Made by a program: the position numbers and the translations under genes | Part shown: positions 22,668 through 33,399 of the stretch, piece after piece | Numbering within the stretch: the first letter of the stretch is position 1 | Layout of the letters: every line of letters starts with the position of its first letter | From: Hirsutella rhossiliensis | Taxonomy: Eukaryota; Ascomycota; Sordariomycetes; Hypocreales; Ophiocordycipitaceae | DNA: 64,000 nt | Reading direction: 5' to 3' | Assembly (NCBI RefSeq): GCF_020360975.1 | Contig: NW_025408668.1 | Coordinates: 3,968,001 to 4,032,000, forward strand | The notes under the pieces: model-generated | What the model saw: the letters and a program-made list of their open reading frames with translations, nothing else | Told to the model about the DNA's origin: nothing | Database searches by the model: none

Positions 22668-23390
22668 ACTCCTCTATAATAAAGAATAGACGCCCTCGTC
22701 TACTAGGTAAGCAAGCAGGCAATAGCTAAGGAATAAAGAAATAGATAAGTAGGCAAGCAACCGAGTAGGCAAGCAAGTAAGCAGGTAAGAAATAGCCTAA
22801 CGGGAGACCAAGGAATAAACTAAGCAGCGGGCCAAGGAATAGGCTAACGAGAGACCAAGGGATAGACTAAGTAATAAGCTAATAGGCTAACTAGAGACCA
22901 ACGGTAAGAAATAGTAATAAAGGGAAGGAAAAGAGATCCTTATAGGTAAAGGAAAGAAGAAGCTAACGAGGAAGGTAGAGAAAAGAAATCTTAAAGAAAA
23001 AGGGGGGAAAAGTCCCTAAAGAAATACCTAGAAAAATCATTTAAAATTTAAAAATCATACCCTCTTTTCCCCTAGCGACTTTTACGTCTAGCTAGCTTTA
23101 CCTAGGCAAATACCTATGCCTAGGAGGAGAATACCGGAGATTGCTATTCTTATCTTATTTATTTTAGGTATTTCGAAAAAGGGGGATTTTTTATACTTTC
23201 GTTAAGACTGCTTAAAGGTGCCTGCCGCGTCGGCTGCTGCGGACCGTGCCGGGAAGGGCGGAAGGAAGGATCTCTTATATATGCTATTATTGCTATCGGA
23301 AAGGTCGTCTATTACGGAAGTCGTCTGCTAAGGAAAAAGGTCTATCGAGGAAAAAGCTGTCTGCTTAGGGAAAGGTCCGTCTGCTATAAA
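22668..23390 (+). other. LTR-B internal region, 5' half: repetitive, no gene seen
   Basis: It contains imperfect repeats built from ggagaccaaggaataa, aagcaagcagg and taggctaa units at 22690-22900, an A/G-rich stretch at 22900-23030, and a near-palindrome around 23100 (ctaggcaaatacctatgcctag). No tRNA-like primer site is obvious after the left LTR. No frame with recognisable motifs. Confidence 0.55.
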
Positions 23391-24200
23391 GGAATTGTCT
23401 GCCGAGAGAAGACTATCTGCTAGGACGTCTGCTAAAGAGGAAATCGCCTGCCGGGACGGAAAAGGTTGTCTGCCGTTACCGTCTGCCGAGGAAGAAATCG
23501 TCTGCCGGGACGGAAAAGGTTATCTATCGCACTATCTACCAAGGAAGAAATCGTCTGCCGGGACGTCTGCTGGGAAATCTGCTAAAAGGGGGGGAAACAA
23601 GGCAAAAGAGGGGTGCCTATAGTCTCTAGGTGCGTAATCGGATGGTCAGAATAGGTGCCAAGGGGAGCCGTTGGTCCGGGCCGTTGGTGCTAAAGGGAGC
23701 TATTAGTCCGGGCTATTAGTGCCGAAGGAGCCGTTAGGACCATCTGATCGTGCGAGAAGGAATAAAATCAAAGGAAGCTGCCGTGCTAGACGAAGAAGTC
23801 TGCCGTGCTAGAGGCGAAGAATGCCGTGCTAGAGGCGCTGCCGAGGAAATTATCGAAGATTGCCGAAAGAAGAGACTGCCGAAGAAGAAGACTGCCAAAG
23901 AAGACTGCTGCAGAAAGAGCTTGCAAAAGACCGTAGCCGAGGGGGTGTTGAGACCGTAGCTAGGGAAGCTGTCGGGACTGTGGCCGAAGGAGCTGTCGAG
24001 ACTGTAGAGACTGCCAGTCCCGTAGAGCTGTTGGTCCCGTTAAAGCTGCTAGTCGTATATGCTGCAGAAGAAGTTATCGTATTAGCAGAGAAAGAAAAAC
24101 CAGAAAATGTCCGCTGCTGCTGCTGGCGTAGGTGTCTTCCCTCCACAACAAAGACCAGACGTCCCCGTCTGCAACTAAAGCAGCTGCCGTAGATAGAGCC
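23380..24200 (+). pseudogene. LTR-B internal repetitive frames, unrecognised
   Basis: Short open frames at 23395-23622, 23750-23959 and 23860-24192 (75, 69 and 110 codons) overlap in different frames. They are built of imperfect repeats of tctgccgggacggaaaag and tgccgtgctagaggcg units, giving Lys/Glu-rich and Ala/Val-rich text. The last reads KDRSRGGVETVAREAVGTV and ends in a Cys-rich RCCCWRRC. I recognise no domain. They may be remnants of one gag-like or structural protein broken by frameshifts, or simply open by composition. I would not call any of them a functional gene. Confidence 0.35.
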
Positions 24201-24261
24201 TGCCGGGGAGGAAAGTTCGGTTCGTTAAAAAAAGAAAGTTCCGTCTAGTATAAGGGACTCC

Positions 24262-24365
24262 GGCTAGGGCAGGGGCAGGGGACAGGGGCAGGGGACAGGG
24301 GCAGGGGTCATGGTCTGGGCCAACGGCTGGGCCACGGTCTAGGCCAACGGCTGGGCCAACGGCTA
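24262..24365 (+). repeat. G-rich tandem tract: gggcagggga repeats, then ggccaacggct repeats
   Basis: From 24262 the unit gggcaggggaca repeats about four times, with closely spaced runs of four G that could fold as a G-quadruplex. It is followed by ctgggccaacggctgggcc repeats to about 24365. Both lie in the 3' half of LTR-B. Confidence 0.75.
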
Positions 24366-24551
24366 GGGGAAAAGAAAAAAAGTCGGTAAAATCTTTCCCT
24401 GCCTAGCGCTTATCTCGACGGGAAAGGTGCGGCAGCACCGGCGTAGTTCGTTTAGCTCTGCCCTTTTCGTATCTTCTTCCTCCTCTCGAGAGATAGAGAG
24501 AGAGAGATAGAGGGAAAGGGAAACAGAAGCTTTACGCCCTAGAGACTAGTT

Positions 24552-24997
24552 TTAACGGTAGCTGCTGCACACACCCAAAGACACACCCACGCCAACGGCA
24601 ACAGCAGTAGCTAGATACCAAAGGACGAGGGGGTCTAAGGGGAATAAAGGAAACGAGAAAAGCACTAGGCAGGGCAAGATAAAGGCAAAGAGGGCTAAAA
24701 GGTATATTAGTAAAAGAGGATATAGAAGAAGATATCGATGCTAATAATAAAAGAAGAAGATAATGCTAATGCTGTCTACTAGCTAAGGAGGAAAAGAGAC
24801 CTCTTTTATAGACTAAATTTTTCCTCCTTCTTCCCTAGACGAATAGGGGCTAAGGGATTATCTAATAAAGAAGAGGGCTAGCTAGAGACTCTGCTAAGGA
24901 TCCTACTAAGGATCCTACTAAGGACCCTGCTAAGGACCCTGCTAAAGACTCTACTACGCGGGCTATGTATTCCTTAGGGTATAGATGCCCCCGTTAA
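24552..24997 (+). repeat. LTR-B right LTR, better preserved
   Basis: It begins ttaacggtagctgctgc and ends cccccgttaa. It retains CA/TG where the left copy has TA. It has a ~27-bp extra segment with agaagaagat repeats near 24720-24770 and the same 12-bp tandem units near 24890-24950. Confidence 0.8.
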
Positions 24998-25149
24998 AGT
25001 AGCTAAGCTAGGGTAAGAAATAAGTAAGGCCGGGGGCGTAGTATAGCTAAGCTAGGGAAAACTAATTATAACTAAGGGCGCTTTATAGCTAAGCTAGTAA
25101 AAAAATAAATAAGACTAAGGATATAATAAAGCTAAACCGGTAACTAACC

Positions 25150-26960
25150 GTCTTATACTATAGGGGTAAGGGTAGGGCAGGGAATCTCCTCCTTAGCTTC
25201 CTCTTTAATTAGTTCCTTAGGGCTTACCGGTATATCGTTTAAGGCATCCTATATATCGGAGGCTCTATAAATAGGCACGCTATAAGCGTTATTTAAGGCT
25301 GGTTTTACTAGGAGTATTATAGCTAGTCTATCGTAAGAGGCTAAAACTTAGTTATAGATTACTACTACTAGTACCTATATAGTTAGGCCTAGGTTCTAGA
25401 ACCTACCTAAGTACGCGTTAGTAAACTTTTAGTTTAATAAGTTAAAATAAGCTATTATATTAGCCGTATAAGGGCGGGCCACTACTAGCGTATAAAGGGG
25501 GCTAATATAGGCCGCTCTTTAGTATACTACGGTAAGCTTAGGCGAGTTATCTAAAAGGTAAGGGGCGAAAGTAAACTAATAAATAAAGCCGGCGGGTACT
25601 TTAGTAAGGGCGGCGTACTAGCTAAGCGAGAGGTTAGTATTAGCCTCCTTATAGATAGCAGCGAATAGATTTACTTAAATAATAGCCGCGTTTAAGGCTC
25701 TATAGACTAGCGCTTCTAACCTAAAGTAGATAATACTTATATAGCCGTCTATATCGGCCGGGTTATTATAGTATACTATAAAAAGTATAATAAGGAATAG
25801 TCTAGGTTTTTTATAGCTTAGAACCTAGAAAGGGTTAAGCTTTTATTAAACTAGTATTAGGGCTTATTCCTTAGTAAATAAGTTAGCCTATTTAAAGGGA
25901 GTAAAGGGTAAGGCTATAGCGGCGGTAAGTAAGCGTCTAGTAAATAGGTTCCTTAATAGCTCGTTAAAGGTAAGGTCTACTATATTAGATCCTCTAAGTC
26001 TAGCTAAGGTACGCTTAAGGCTCTCCTTAAACTTATAGGTTCTTAGTATACTAATAGCTTTATACTCCTTTATAGCAGCGGCCTTAAATATCTTTAAATA
26101 GGTAGGGAGGCACTTCGCGCTAGTAATAGTAGTAATAATCTTAAATATCTTAGCGTCTATAAAGGCGACCTATTTAGATAGGAGCTTATTAACGACGTCG
26201 GCTAAGATAATAGCGATCTACGCGGTTTTAAGGGCGCTAGTTATTATCTTAGTTTTATTAAGGAAGATAGTCCTATCTAGGTCGTATAGTAATAAAAGGA
26301 GAAGCTTATCCTTATTAAATAATAGGGTAAACTACCCGCGGGCGTTATAAGGGGTACTAGGGGTTTTTCTTATAATACTTAAAACTAATAGTAGCGAGTT
26401 ACTAGATAAATTACTAGAGCTTAATAGCGATAAAGTATAGTTATTAAAGTAAATATATAAAGGAGTACTAAGATTATAGCGATAAAAAGCGCTAACCTAC
26501 TATAATTAGATAGTTAATATTATATTCCTACCGGTTTAAGTAGTTATAGGAGTTATAGTAGTAATATAATAGGCGGCGGCGCTATAAGGTATAAAGAAGT
26601 ATAGCTAGTTATAGTTATATAGGTCGCGGGCTTTAAATAAGGGAAGAGATAAAGGGGCGTAGTATATACTATTTTCTACTAAGCCTATATTAAGATCGTA
26701 TCCTTCTTTACTAAGGAGGTCGCGGTAGTTAATATATATACTATAATTATCTTATTTCTACTTAATAAAAGCGGCTATATTAAACTTAAGGTTATAAAGG
26801 AGCTTTACTTTATTCCTATATAACTAAACTACTTAGCGGAATCCCTTAAAGCTTAGACGCGGCGGTTAGCGGTATATTTAGTTAGAGAAATACTAGTAAA
26901 ATACTAGGTCCTTACTACGATACTTATAGCTTTAGATAGTAGGAACCTTAAATATAGGTA
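25150..26960 (-). pseudogene. Gyp-A extra 3' frame (ORF3), sense with pol, unidentified
   Basis: The minus strand carries one frame readable for at least 430 codons, with about 15 stops, all TAA/TAG. From about 26360 leftward it reads FTLLFNKDKLLLLLLYDLD, RTIFLNKTKIITSALKTA, ADVVNKLLSK, FIDAKIFKIITTITSAKCLP, LKRTLARLRGSNIVDLTFNE, NLFTRRLLTAAIALPFTPFK, then PRLFLIILFIVYYNNPADI, and ends ELIKEEAKEEIPCPTLTPIV. Other frames there have far more stops. It lies downstream of the chromodomain and upstream of the 3' LTR, in the same direction as pol. I recognise no family, and no membrane or signal peptide pattern stands out. It could be an accessory retroelement gene or a captured host gene. Confidence 0.55.
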
Positions 26961-27086
26961 TAAAAGGGGCGCGGTTTAATATAGAAAGGGGAGCGTAAAA
27001 AGAAAGGGAAATTAAGTTCCTAAAATAAAAATAAATATAAGTGCTAAAATATAAAATTAGATTACTATTCGCTATAGGTAGCCTAT
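26961..27086. other. Gyp-A non-coding segment before the solo Cop-2 LTR
   Basis: AT-rich, no frame seen. It ends with cctat (27082-27086), the left target copy of the solo LTR. Confidence 0.5.
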
Positions 27087-27654
27087 TCTTAAGGTATATA
27101 AGTAAAAGCGGAATTTTAGGAAATCAAGGAATCACGTAAGACTACGTAATAGAGGGGAAAAAGGAGTATAAGGTAGGATTTTTAACGGAATTTATTAGTA
27201 GTGTATTGGTGTATAGAAGAGGTGTTAAAGTTAATGATTCTTAATCTATCTACCAGCGGACATACTGTCTTATATAGACAATTATAGCTAAACGGAAGAA
27301 CCTTTCGGGACTAGATTTAGGCTGCCGTATAGCCCTAAGACTGGGAAATTCCGTGATACCTCGAGTGAATCTAGAAGTGTCTTGGTTCCACTGATATTTG
27401 TGTTTAAAGGAGGTTGGTCGTGCCGGTGTTCTTAAGAGGTCTTAGCTAGCATTCTAAGCTAGCTCTGTTCCTTCGATTCCCGATTATACGATAACCGGCA
27501 ACCCGTTTAATGCATAATGACATGCAAAATAACGAGCGATTCTTACTCTATAGGATAAGATTTTATCTATAATTAATATACTACTTATTAGCTTATATAA
27601 TCGGGAGAGTATATTATAGCTGCTTTATTTATAGTAGGAACACCGTTCCTTATA
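27087..27654 (-). repeat. Solo LTR of Cop-2 type (568 bp), little RIP
   Basis: The reverse complement matches both Cop-2 LTRs (30022 and 41730) from tataaggaacgg to ccttaaga. cctat flanks it on both sides (27082-27086, 27655-27659), so it is a genuine independent insertion reduced by recombination. It keeps many CA/TG where the Cop-2 LTRs have TA, such as cgtgccggtgttc and gtgtttaaagg. It is therefore the best available picture of the ancestral LTR. Confidence 0.93.
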
Positions 27655-27659
27655 CCTAT

Positions 27660-30021
27660 TAATACTTATTAGCTAGTTAACCTATCCTTAGACTTTTAAA
27701 AGAACGAATAGTAATAGCGCGTACTATATACTATTATTTCTCTCTTAGCTATAGCGGCTTATACTATTATATAGCGCGCGTATAGAGCTTCTAAGTATAG
27801 GTAATACGACCTTATAACGCTTCTTACTATACGTTAAATTCTTTAATAAGGTCTTTAGCGATAATATCCTTAGCGGCTACCTAGGAATTATAGCTACTTA
27901 GCTAGCCTTTTTAGTTAATAAGGTATTTTATATAAGCGGTCTCTTAGCTATATTTATAAGTTCTAGAGTTAAGGATTCTTTTAACTTCCTAGTAGTTAGT
28001 ATTAGGTTCTAGGCTAGGTTAAGCGTTTAGTCGTTTAGCTAGCTATAGCTATATAACGGAAATAACGTTATAGATATTTAGGGATCTAGCTAAGTTAAGG
28101 CGGTAAGCTAGATAGCCGATCTATTTAAGGACTTCGAACGGTCTTATATAGTATTCCTTTAACTTCGCTACCTATCTACTAGCTATACTATATCCTATCC
28201 CTAGCTAGAGCTATACTTAATCTCTAGGCTTAAACTCTAGCGCTTAGTACTTTACGTTATACTACTTTTTTATTCCCGCTTAAGCTAAAGTAATTAAGAT
28301 CCTAGCCTAGTCTTAGAGTATCTCCCTATCTATCTATAAGGGGCCTTCCCTAAGGTATTACTTACTATCGTTTATCTATATCCTAGTTAGTAGCTTACTT
28401 AGAGAGGTACCGATTACTAAGGAGTAAGAGTTATTAAAGGTAAATTAAAGTAATAATAACGCGTCGACCTATCGATAGGATAAGAAGTCGGTTATAAAGA
28501 ACTAAAGTATAGTTTTAACTACCTAGTTATATCGTTTTAATAAGCTATTAGTCTAGGGATACTAAGCTATAGATACTAGTAACTTAGACCTATACGCTAT
28601 TTATAGTCTTTTTTAAAACGCTAAAAGGAACTTAGGGTCTTAGTTAAAGATAACTTAAGTAGGAATCCCTTAGTTATAGTATATTAACTTAGTAAATAGT
28701 ACCTTAGCTTAGTCCTCTATAGTAAACTAATTATAGCCTAGGATAAGGAGCTTTATTTTTAAGAACTTATCGGTTACTATTAGTAGTATATTATAATAGA
28801 CCCTAATAAGTAGTATTTATAGAGTTTAGTCTATAGGGATATCTAACAGCCCTATTATAAAATCTATAGCGATTATATAGAAATGTAAGGCTAAGGAAGT
28901 AATTAAAACTAACTCGCTAAGGGCTTTTAACCGGTTAGTTTAGTTCTTATAGTAAGCGTTATACTTATCGATAAAGCTATTAATAAGTTTCTTAAGGCTA
29001 GTAATAGTAAACGTAGAGGATAATTCCTCTTATATCCTTTACTATCTAAGGTAAAATTTACGCGTATAGTTATTAGCGATAATTTCCTTAGTATAGGTAG
29101 AAGGGATATAGAGCTAGTAACGACCTTTAGACTTAACTAAGTAGAGTAACCCATTCTACTAAATAAATAAGAGACCGACCTAAGACTTATTGCTTTTAAG
29201 CTACTTTAGTATACTAGCCTACTTAGGTTCTTCTATATACTTCTTAAATCTTCTAGTATAGGTTAGGTTAGATAAAGGATTCTATAACTATATATATATA
29301 TTCGACTAGCGCTTTATCTTCCTAAACGCGATCTAATTCCCTAGGTTTATATTTCCTAAGTATTATAAATAATAGTTAAGATAGTATATTAATTATAGTT
29401 CTAGGAATATAGTAGACCTTTAAGGGAAACTAGCTAAGGTACTATAAAGTAAGTATAAGCCGATTATTTATTTTTATACTAGTAGTAAATAGCGATATTT
29501 ACTTTAGGATTACCCTTATAGTAGCGTAGTTAGTTAATATAACGACCTTTAGTAGTAAGGTAGAGATAATATATAACTAAAGCTTCCGATAAGCCTAGGA
29601 AAGATAGGTAACTTTAAGTTTAATAGGCTAGTATCTAGGCTCTCTACTAGTTAAGCGTTTACTAAGGTAAAGGATTAGCTAGATACTTATTTAGGGTAAG
29701 GTTCTTCCTAGGTTCTAGTCTACCCTTAGTACTAAGTAGAAGGCTACTATAGTAAAGCCTAGCTCGTGGCTAGCATCGATTTATAGGAATAATAGCTATC
29801 GTAGGTCGAAATAGTATAGCTACGTTAGTTTTATAAGAGCGTTTATAATATCTTAGAAGGCTTATTCTTCTACTAAGGATAGTTAGTACGTTGCCTTAAA
29901 GGTATATTTATTCCTTACTAATCCTTTAAGTAGCGCTTAACTATCCCGCGCTTTCTTAAGTATTACCGTTTTCTAAACCTAAAGCGCTTTTACCCTTTAA
30001 GAGAAGTAAGCTATTAAGTAC
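27660..30021 (-). pseudogene. Gyp-A pol, C-terminal part: RNase H, integrase, chromodomain
   Basis: Read right to left, the RT connection and RNase H come first (KKARDS, ALLKGLVRNKYTFKA, EEQAFQDIINALIK, LYYFDLR, IDASHELGF near 29950-29700). Integrase follows at about 29130-28270, with a DFIGPLD-like segment near 28840, KFLKIKLLI, the GIPT and DPKFLLAF blocks, and the FKPGD-like tail. A chromodomain reads EVKRILNSRTYKYS ... YLIN-KG-LSSYNS near 28005-27845. Gln and Trp codons are replaced by stops. The RT half is on the other side of Cop-2, at 42309. Confidence 0.8.
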
Positions 30022-30600
30022 TATAAGGAACGGTATTCCTACTATAAATAAAGTAGCTATAATATACTCTCCCGATTATATAAGCTAATAAGTAGTATAT
30101 TAATTATAGATAAAATCCTATCCTATAAAGTAAGAATCGCTTATTATTTTATATATTATTATATATTAAACGGGTTACCGGTTATCGTATAATCGTAAAT
30201 CGAAGGAATAGAGCTAGCTTAGAATACTAGCTAAGACCTCTTAAAGACCTCTTAAGAATACCGGTATAACTAACCTCCTTTAAATATAAATATTAGTAGA
30301 ACTAAGATACTTCTAGATATACTTAAGGTATTATAGAATTCCTTAGTCTTAGGGCTATATAGCAGCCTAAATCTAGTCCTAAAAGGTTCTTCCGTTTAGC
30401 TATAATTATTTATATAAGATAGTATATCCGCTAGTAAATAGAGAAAAAATCTTTAACTTTAATACCTCTTCTATATACTAATATACTACTAATAAATTCT
30501 ATTAAAAATCTTACCTTATACTCCTTCTTCCCCTTTATTATATAGTCTTATAGAATTCCTTAATTCCTTAAAATTCCGCTTTTACTTATATACCTTAAGA
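30022..30600 (+). repeat. Cop-2 5' LTR (579 bp)
   Basis: Starts tataaggaacgg and ends ataccttaaga. It is followed at once by the primer-binding site. It matches the 3' LTR with mainly transition differences. Confidence 0.93.
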
Positions 30601-30616
30601 GGTTATAAGCCTAGCT
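30601..30616 (+). promoter_or_regulatory. Cop-2 primer-binding site for half initiator tRNA-Met
   Basis: ggttataagcctagct follows the LTR directly. It matches the complement of the anticodon-arm region of initiator tRNA-Met (GGTTATGAGCCCAGC-type), with G-to-A and C-to-T changes. Drosophila copia is known to prime from such a cleaved half tRNA. Confidence 0.75.
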
Positions 30617-30689
30617 TACTCCTTTTAAGCTAGGAAATTAACTTATACCTTTAAAATTCCTCGTCGAAATACCTAATTAAAATTCCTTT

Positions 30690-31760
30690 CGAAACTCCCT
30701 CTAACTTCTTTTACCTTCCTACGCTCTTAAACTCCCGTCTAGACTTCTCGATCCCTATAAACGAAATAATACTAAATTTATATAAAATAGGTAGATAAAA
30801 AGAATATAAATTTACTAGACTTAAGGGAAATTTAAATTATACCTTATAAACTATAAGGATAGAAGCTATCCTTATAAAAGAAAAGCTTATTACTGCTCTA
30901 GAGTAAGTAAATTATATATAAACTATAAAGGCTTTATCTATAATATTCCTTTAAGTTAAAGATAGTCCCTTAATATAAATTCGGTATTTAAAAAATGCTA
31001 AAGAAGCGTAGGATAAGCTTAAAAAGCTATATAATCCGTCGAACTTTTCGTCGAATTATCTACTTATTAAGCAGCTCTTTAATCTTAGTCCCTTAGACTT
31101 TAATTTAGAGAAATACCTTTATAAAGTAAAGGAAATTTATAAGGATTTAAAATCCTATAATATAGAAATTCCGGAAGTTATTCTTATAGTATAGATTCTT
31201 AATTGCCTTAATAAGGAATTTAGAAGCTATATTATAAATATTACGTAGAGCCTTAAGTATAATTCTATAGGGTTTACCCTCGAAACCCTAATAGCTAGTC
31301 TTTTAAACGAAGTAAGAAGAATAGAGGATATAAACGAATCTTTAGAGAAAGCCTTCTTAATATAAAGGAAGCCTTAGAAATCCTATAGAAATTCTATAGA
31401 TACTCCTTATTATAAGGAATGTAAAAAACCAGGGCATTTTATAGTAAATTACTATAAATTATACCTAAATAAGGCTCCTACTTATTAGGTTTTAAATAAA
31501 GGAAAAAATAATAATAGGACTTGAATTTCTAAGAAGAGAAAATCTTCTTCTTCTTCTCCTTCTTCTTCTAAGTAGAAATCCCCTTTTAGCAGTATTTTTA
31601 CTACTAATAAAAGAAGGAAGGCTCGAATTATAAAGCTAGAGTCCGATTCGGACGATAGTAATAAGGTCTTAAATATAGCTTTATAAGAAAGAATAGACCT
31701 AGATATCGACCTTATAGACCTTTCTAGGGCTCCGACCTATATATAAACGTCTAAGGATTT
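30690..31760 (+). pseudogene. Cop-2 gag
   Basis: A plus-strand frame is readable from about 30690 (ILPKLPLTSFTFLRS-like start) through the capsid-like part: NARLNAKEAQDKLKKLYNP-type text near 30990-31040, SFSSNYLLIKQLFNLS near 31040-31090, and KVKEIYKDLKSYNIEIPEVI near 31120-31185. A zinc knuckle near 31405-31460 reads YYKECKKPGHFIVNYYK, with two Cys changed to Tyr. Ser-rich and basic text follows (KKRKSSSSSPSSS near 31540). Gag would form the virus-like particle and bind RNA. RIP stops interrupt it. Confidence 0.75.
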
Positions 31761-31799
31761 AGAGGACTTCTAAAAGCCTCGATTCCTAGAATAAAGGAA

Positions 31800-32240
31800 T
31801 TAGTTTTAAAGGTAAGAGAAGGAGGATTTCCTAGTTATAAGAATAAAAGGATCTTTAATTTTATTTATAATACTAGAGCTACTAGGTATATATTATCGAA
31901 TAAGAATTTCCTTATTAACTATAAAGAAATTAAGTCTAAAGTTTACTAGTAAAAAGCTTCCTTTATATTAGTAAAAGGAAAGGGGGACTTAGTATTTAAG
32001 TTCCTATATAATAGTAAAAGGTATATCCTTTAAGACTGCTTTTATATACTTAAATTAAGGGTAAATATACTATCCTAATCTTATTTTAATAATACCTATG
32101 CCTTAATAGGAGGAAATAAAGTCCTTTTATTAGATAATAAGGCTAAGGTCCTTACTAAAGGATTTCTTAGAAATAAATTATATTATATTGCTATAAAACC
32201 TCTATTAAAAAGCTAATTAATCCTTATTACGTCTTTAAAG
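31800..32240 (+). pseudogene. Cop-2 aspartic protease
   Basis: Near 31860-31910 the frame reads FIYNTRATRYILSNKNFLI. In copia elements this place is YDTGATxHI; Asp has become Asn and Gly has become Arg, both single G-to-A changes. The catalytic Asp is therefore lost. Downstream is the hydrophobic end of the protease, then text leading to the integrase finger. Confidence 0.7.
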
Positions 32241-32249
32241 GTAAAGGAT

Positions 32250-33200
32250 ATAGATTTTTATACTTAGTACTTATACTTAGGGTATATAAATAGTAGGGCT
32301 ATTTTAGAAATATTAAAAAGATATAATAAGGATATAAAAATACCTCTAGAAGAGGAAAATAAAATAAGATAATATAAAATATATATTAAAGCTAAAGCAA
32401 TAAATAAGGTTAATAAATAACCTTTATATAAGTCTTATACCTATTTAGAAAAAAGAGTATTAGATATTTAGGGGTTAATTAAAGTGCTTACTTATAATAA
32501 ATATTACTATTATATTTCTTTCCTAAACGTAGGAACCTAATATCTAGAAATATACCTTCTTAGAAAAAAAGGGGAAGCTTTAAATAGGTTCCTAGAATTT
32601 AAAAATAGGGTAGAAAATAACCCTAAAAATACTAGGATTAGAGAAGGATTTTCTAATAATACTAAAGAATTTATATATAAAATAAAGCTCTACTATAAGA
32701 AAGAAGGAATTACCTTTAATTCTAGTCCTCCTAGGATACTAGAATCTAATAGTAGAATAGGGAATAAATCGTACTATATTAGAAAAAGTACGAGCTCTTT
32801 TATTTACTACTAAGCTTCTTAAATATCTATAAGGAGAAGCTGTTTTAATAGCTACCTATTTATATAATAGATTACCGTATTCTACGATAGGATTTAAAAG
32901 TCCTATAAAAAAGAGGGATAATATAATACTACCCTTTAAGACCTTAAATAAAATTAAGACCTTCGGAAGCCTTATATATTATAAGAATAAAGACCTTAAA
33001 AATAAGCTAGATAATAAAGCTTTTAAGGGAATAATAGTAGGCTATTTAGAAAATATATATAAAATCTAGGATTTTACTAAGAGAAAGATTACTATCTCTA
33101 GAGATATTACTATACTAGAAAATAAATTTATAAAAAATCTAGATATTTCTAGTAGTAATAATACCTTTGATTTTAATTCTATTTTAAATAAAGATAAGCT
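32250..33200 (+). pseudogene. Cop-2 integrase
   Basis: The pre-integrase finger region (YINSRAILEILKRYNKDIKI) is near 32280-32340. The core follows: LTYNKYYYYISFLNVGT near 32490-32540, LEIYLLRKKGEALNRFLEFKN, and GITFNSSPPRILESNSRIG near 32705-32765, where copia integrases have the PxxNGxxER Glu region. A frameshift near 32760-32800 changes frame; LYNRLPYSTIGFKSPI-type text resumes in another frame near 32860-32905. FKGIIVGYLENIYKI near 33020-33070 marks the integrase tail. Confidence 0.75.
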
Positions 33201-33399
33201 AGAAAGCTATATTCTTATAAAGGAAGCTACTAAAGAACTTAGAGATAAAAGTCCCTCGCCCTCTATAGAAGAAGAGTCTCTAAATAACGATCCTATTCCT
33301 ACTACTAGTAAAATAGTAGTAGAACTACCTAAGAAGCTAAAAGGGTCCGATTCTAACTATATCGAATACCCTAATATTAATTTATTTCTAAACTACGAT

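Larger units (their letters stand above)
22249..24997 (+). mobile_element. LTR-B: small non-autonomous LTR element with no recognisable pol
   Basis: Direct repeats of 419 bp (22249-22667) and 446 bp (24552-24997) bound an internal region of about 1.9 kb. Each repeat ends with a perfect 7-bp inverted repeat in its best copy: ttaacgg...ccgttaa. Flanks are ggtagc (22243-22248) and agtagc (24998-25003), a 6-bp duplication with one RIP-type G-to-A, and removal restores the ~40-bp host repeat. The internal part has no RT, integrase or protease motifs. It is GC-richer and much less RIP-mutated than its surroundings. Orientation is set by the purine-rich run near 24510-24530 before the right repeat. 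It would depend on enzymes from another element. Confidence 0.75.

Noticed and set aside
23850..24146. Minus-strand 98-codon Ser/Thr-rich ORF in LTR-B
   Set aside because: Composition-driven mirror of the Ala/Val/Thr-rich repeat; no reason to prefer it over the plus frames.
22190..25140. CRISPR-like array from the ~40-bp repeats and 12-bp tandem units
   Set aside because: Units are imperfect tandem repeats without constant repeat/variable spacer structure, in a eukaryotic retroelement context.
25150..26960. Env-like gene in Gyp-A
   Set aside because: No signal peptide, cleavage site or membrane anchor can be seen in the readable frame; position alone is not enough.
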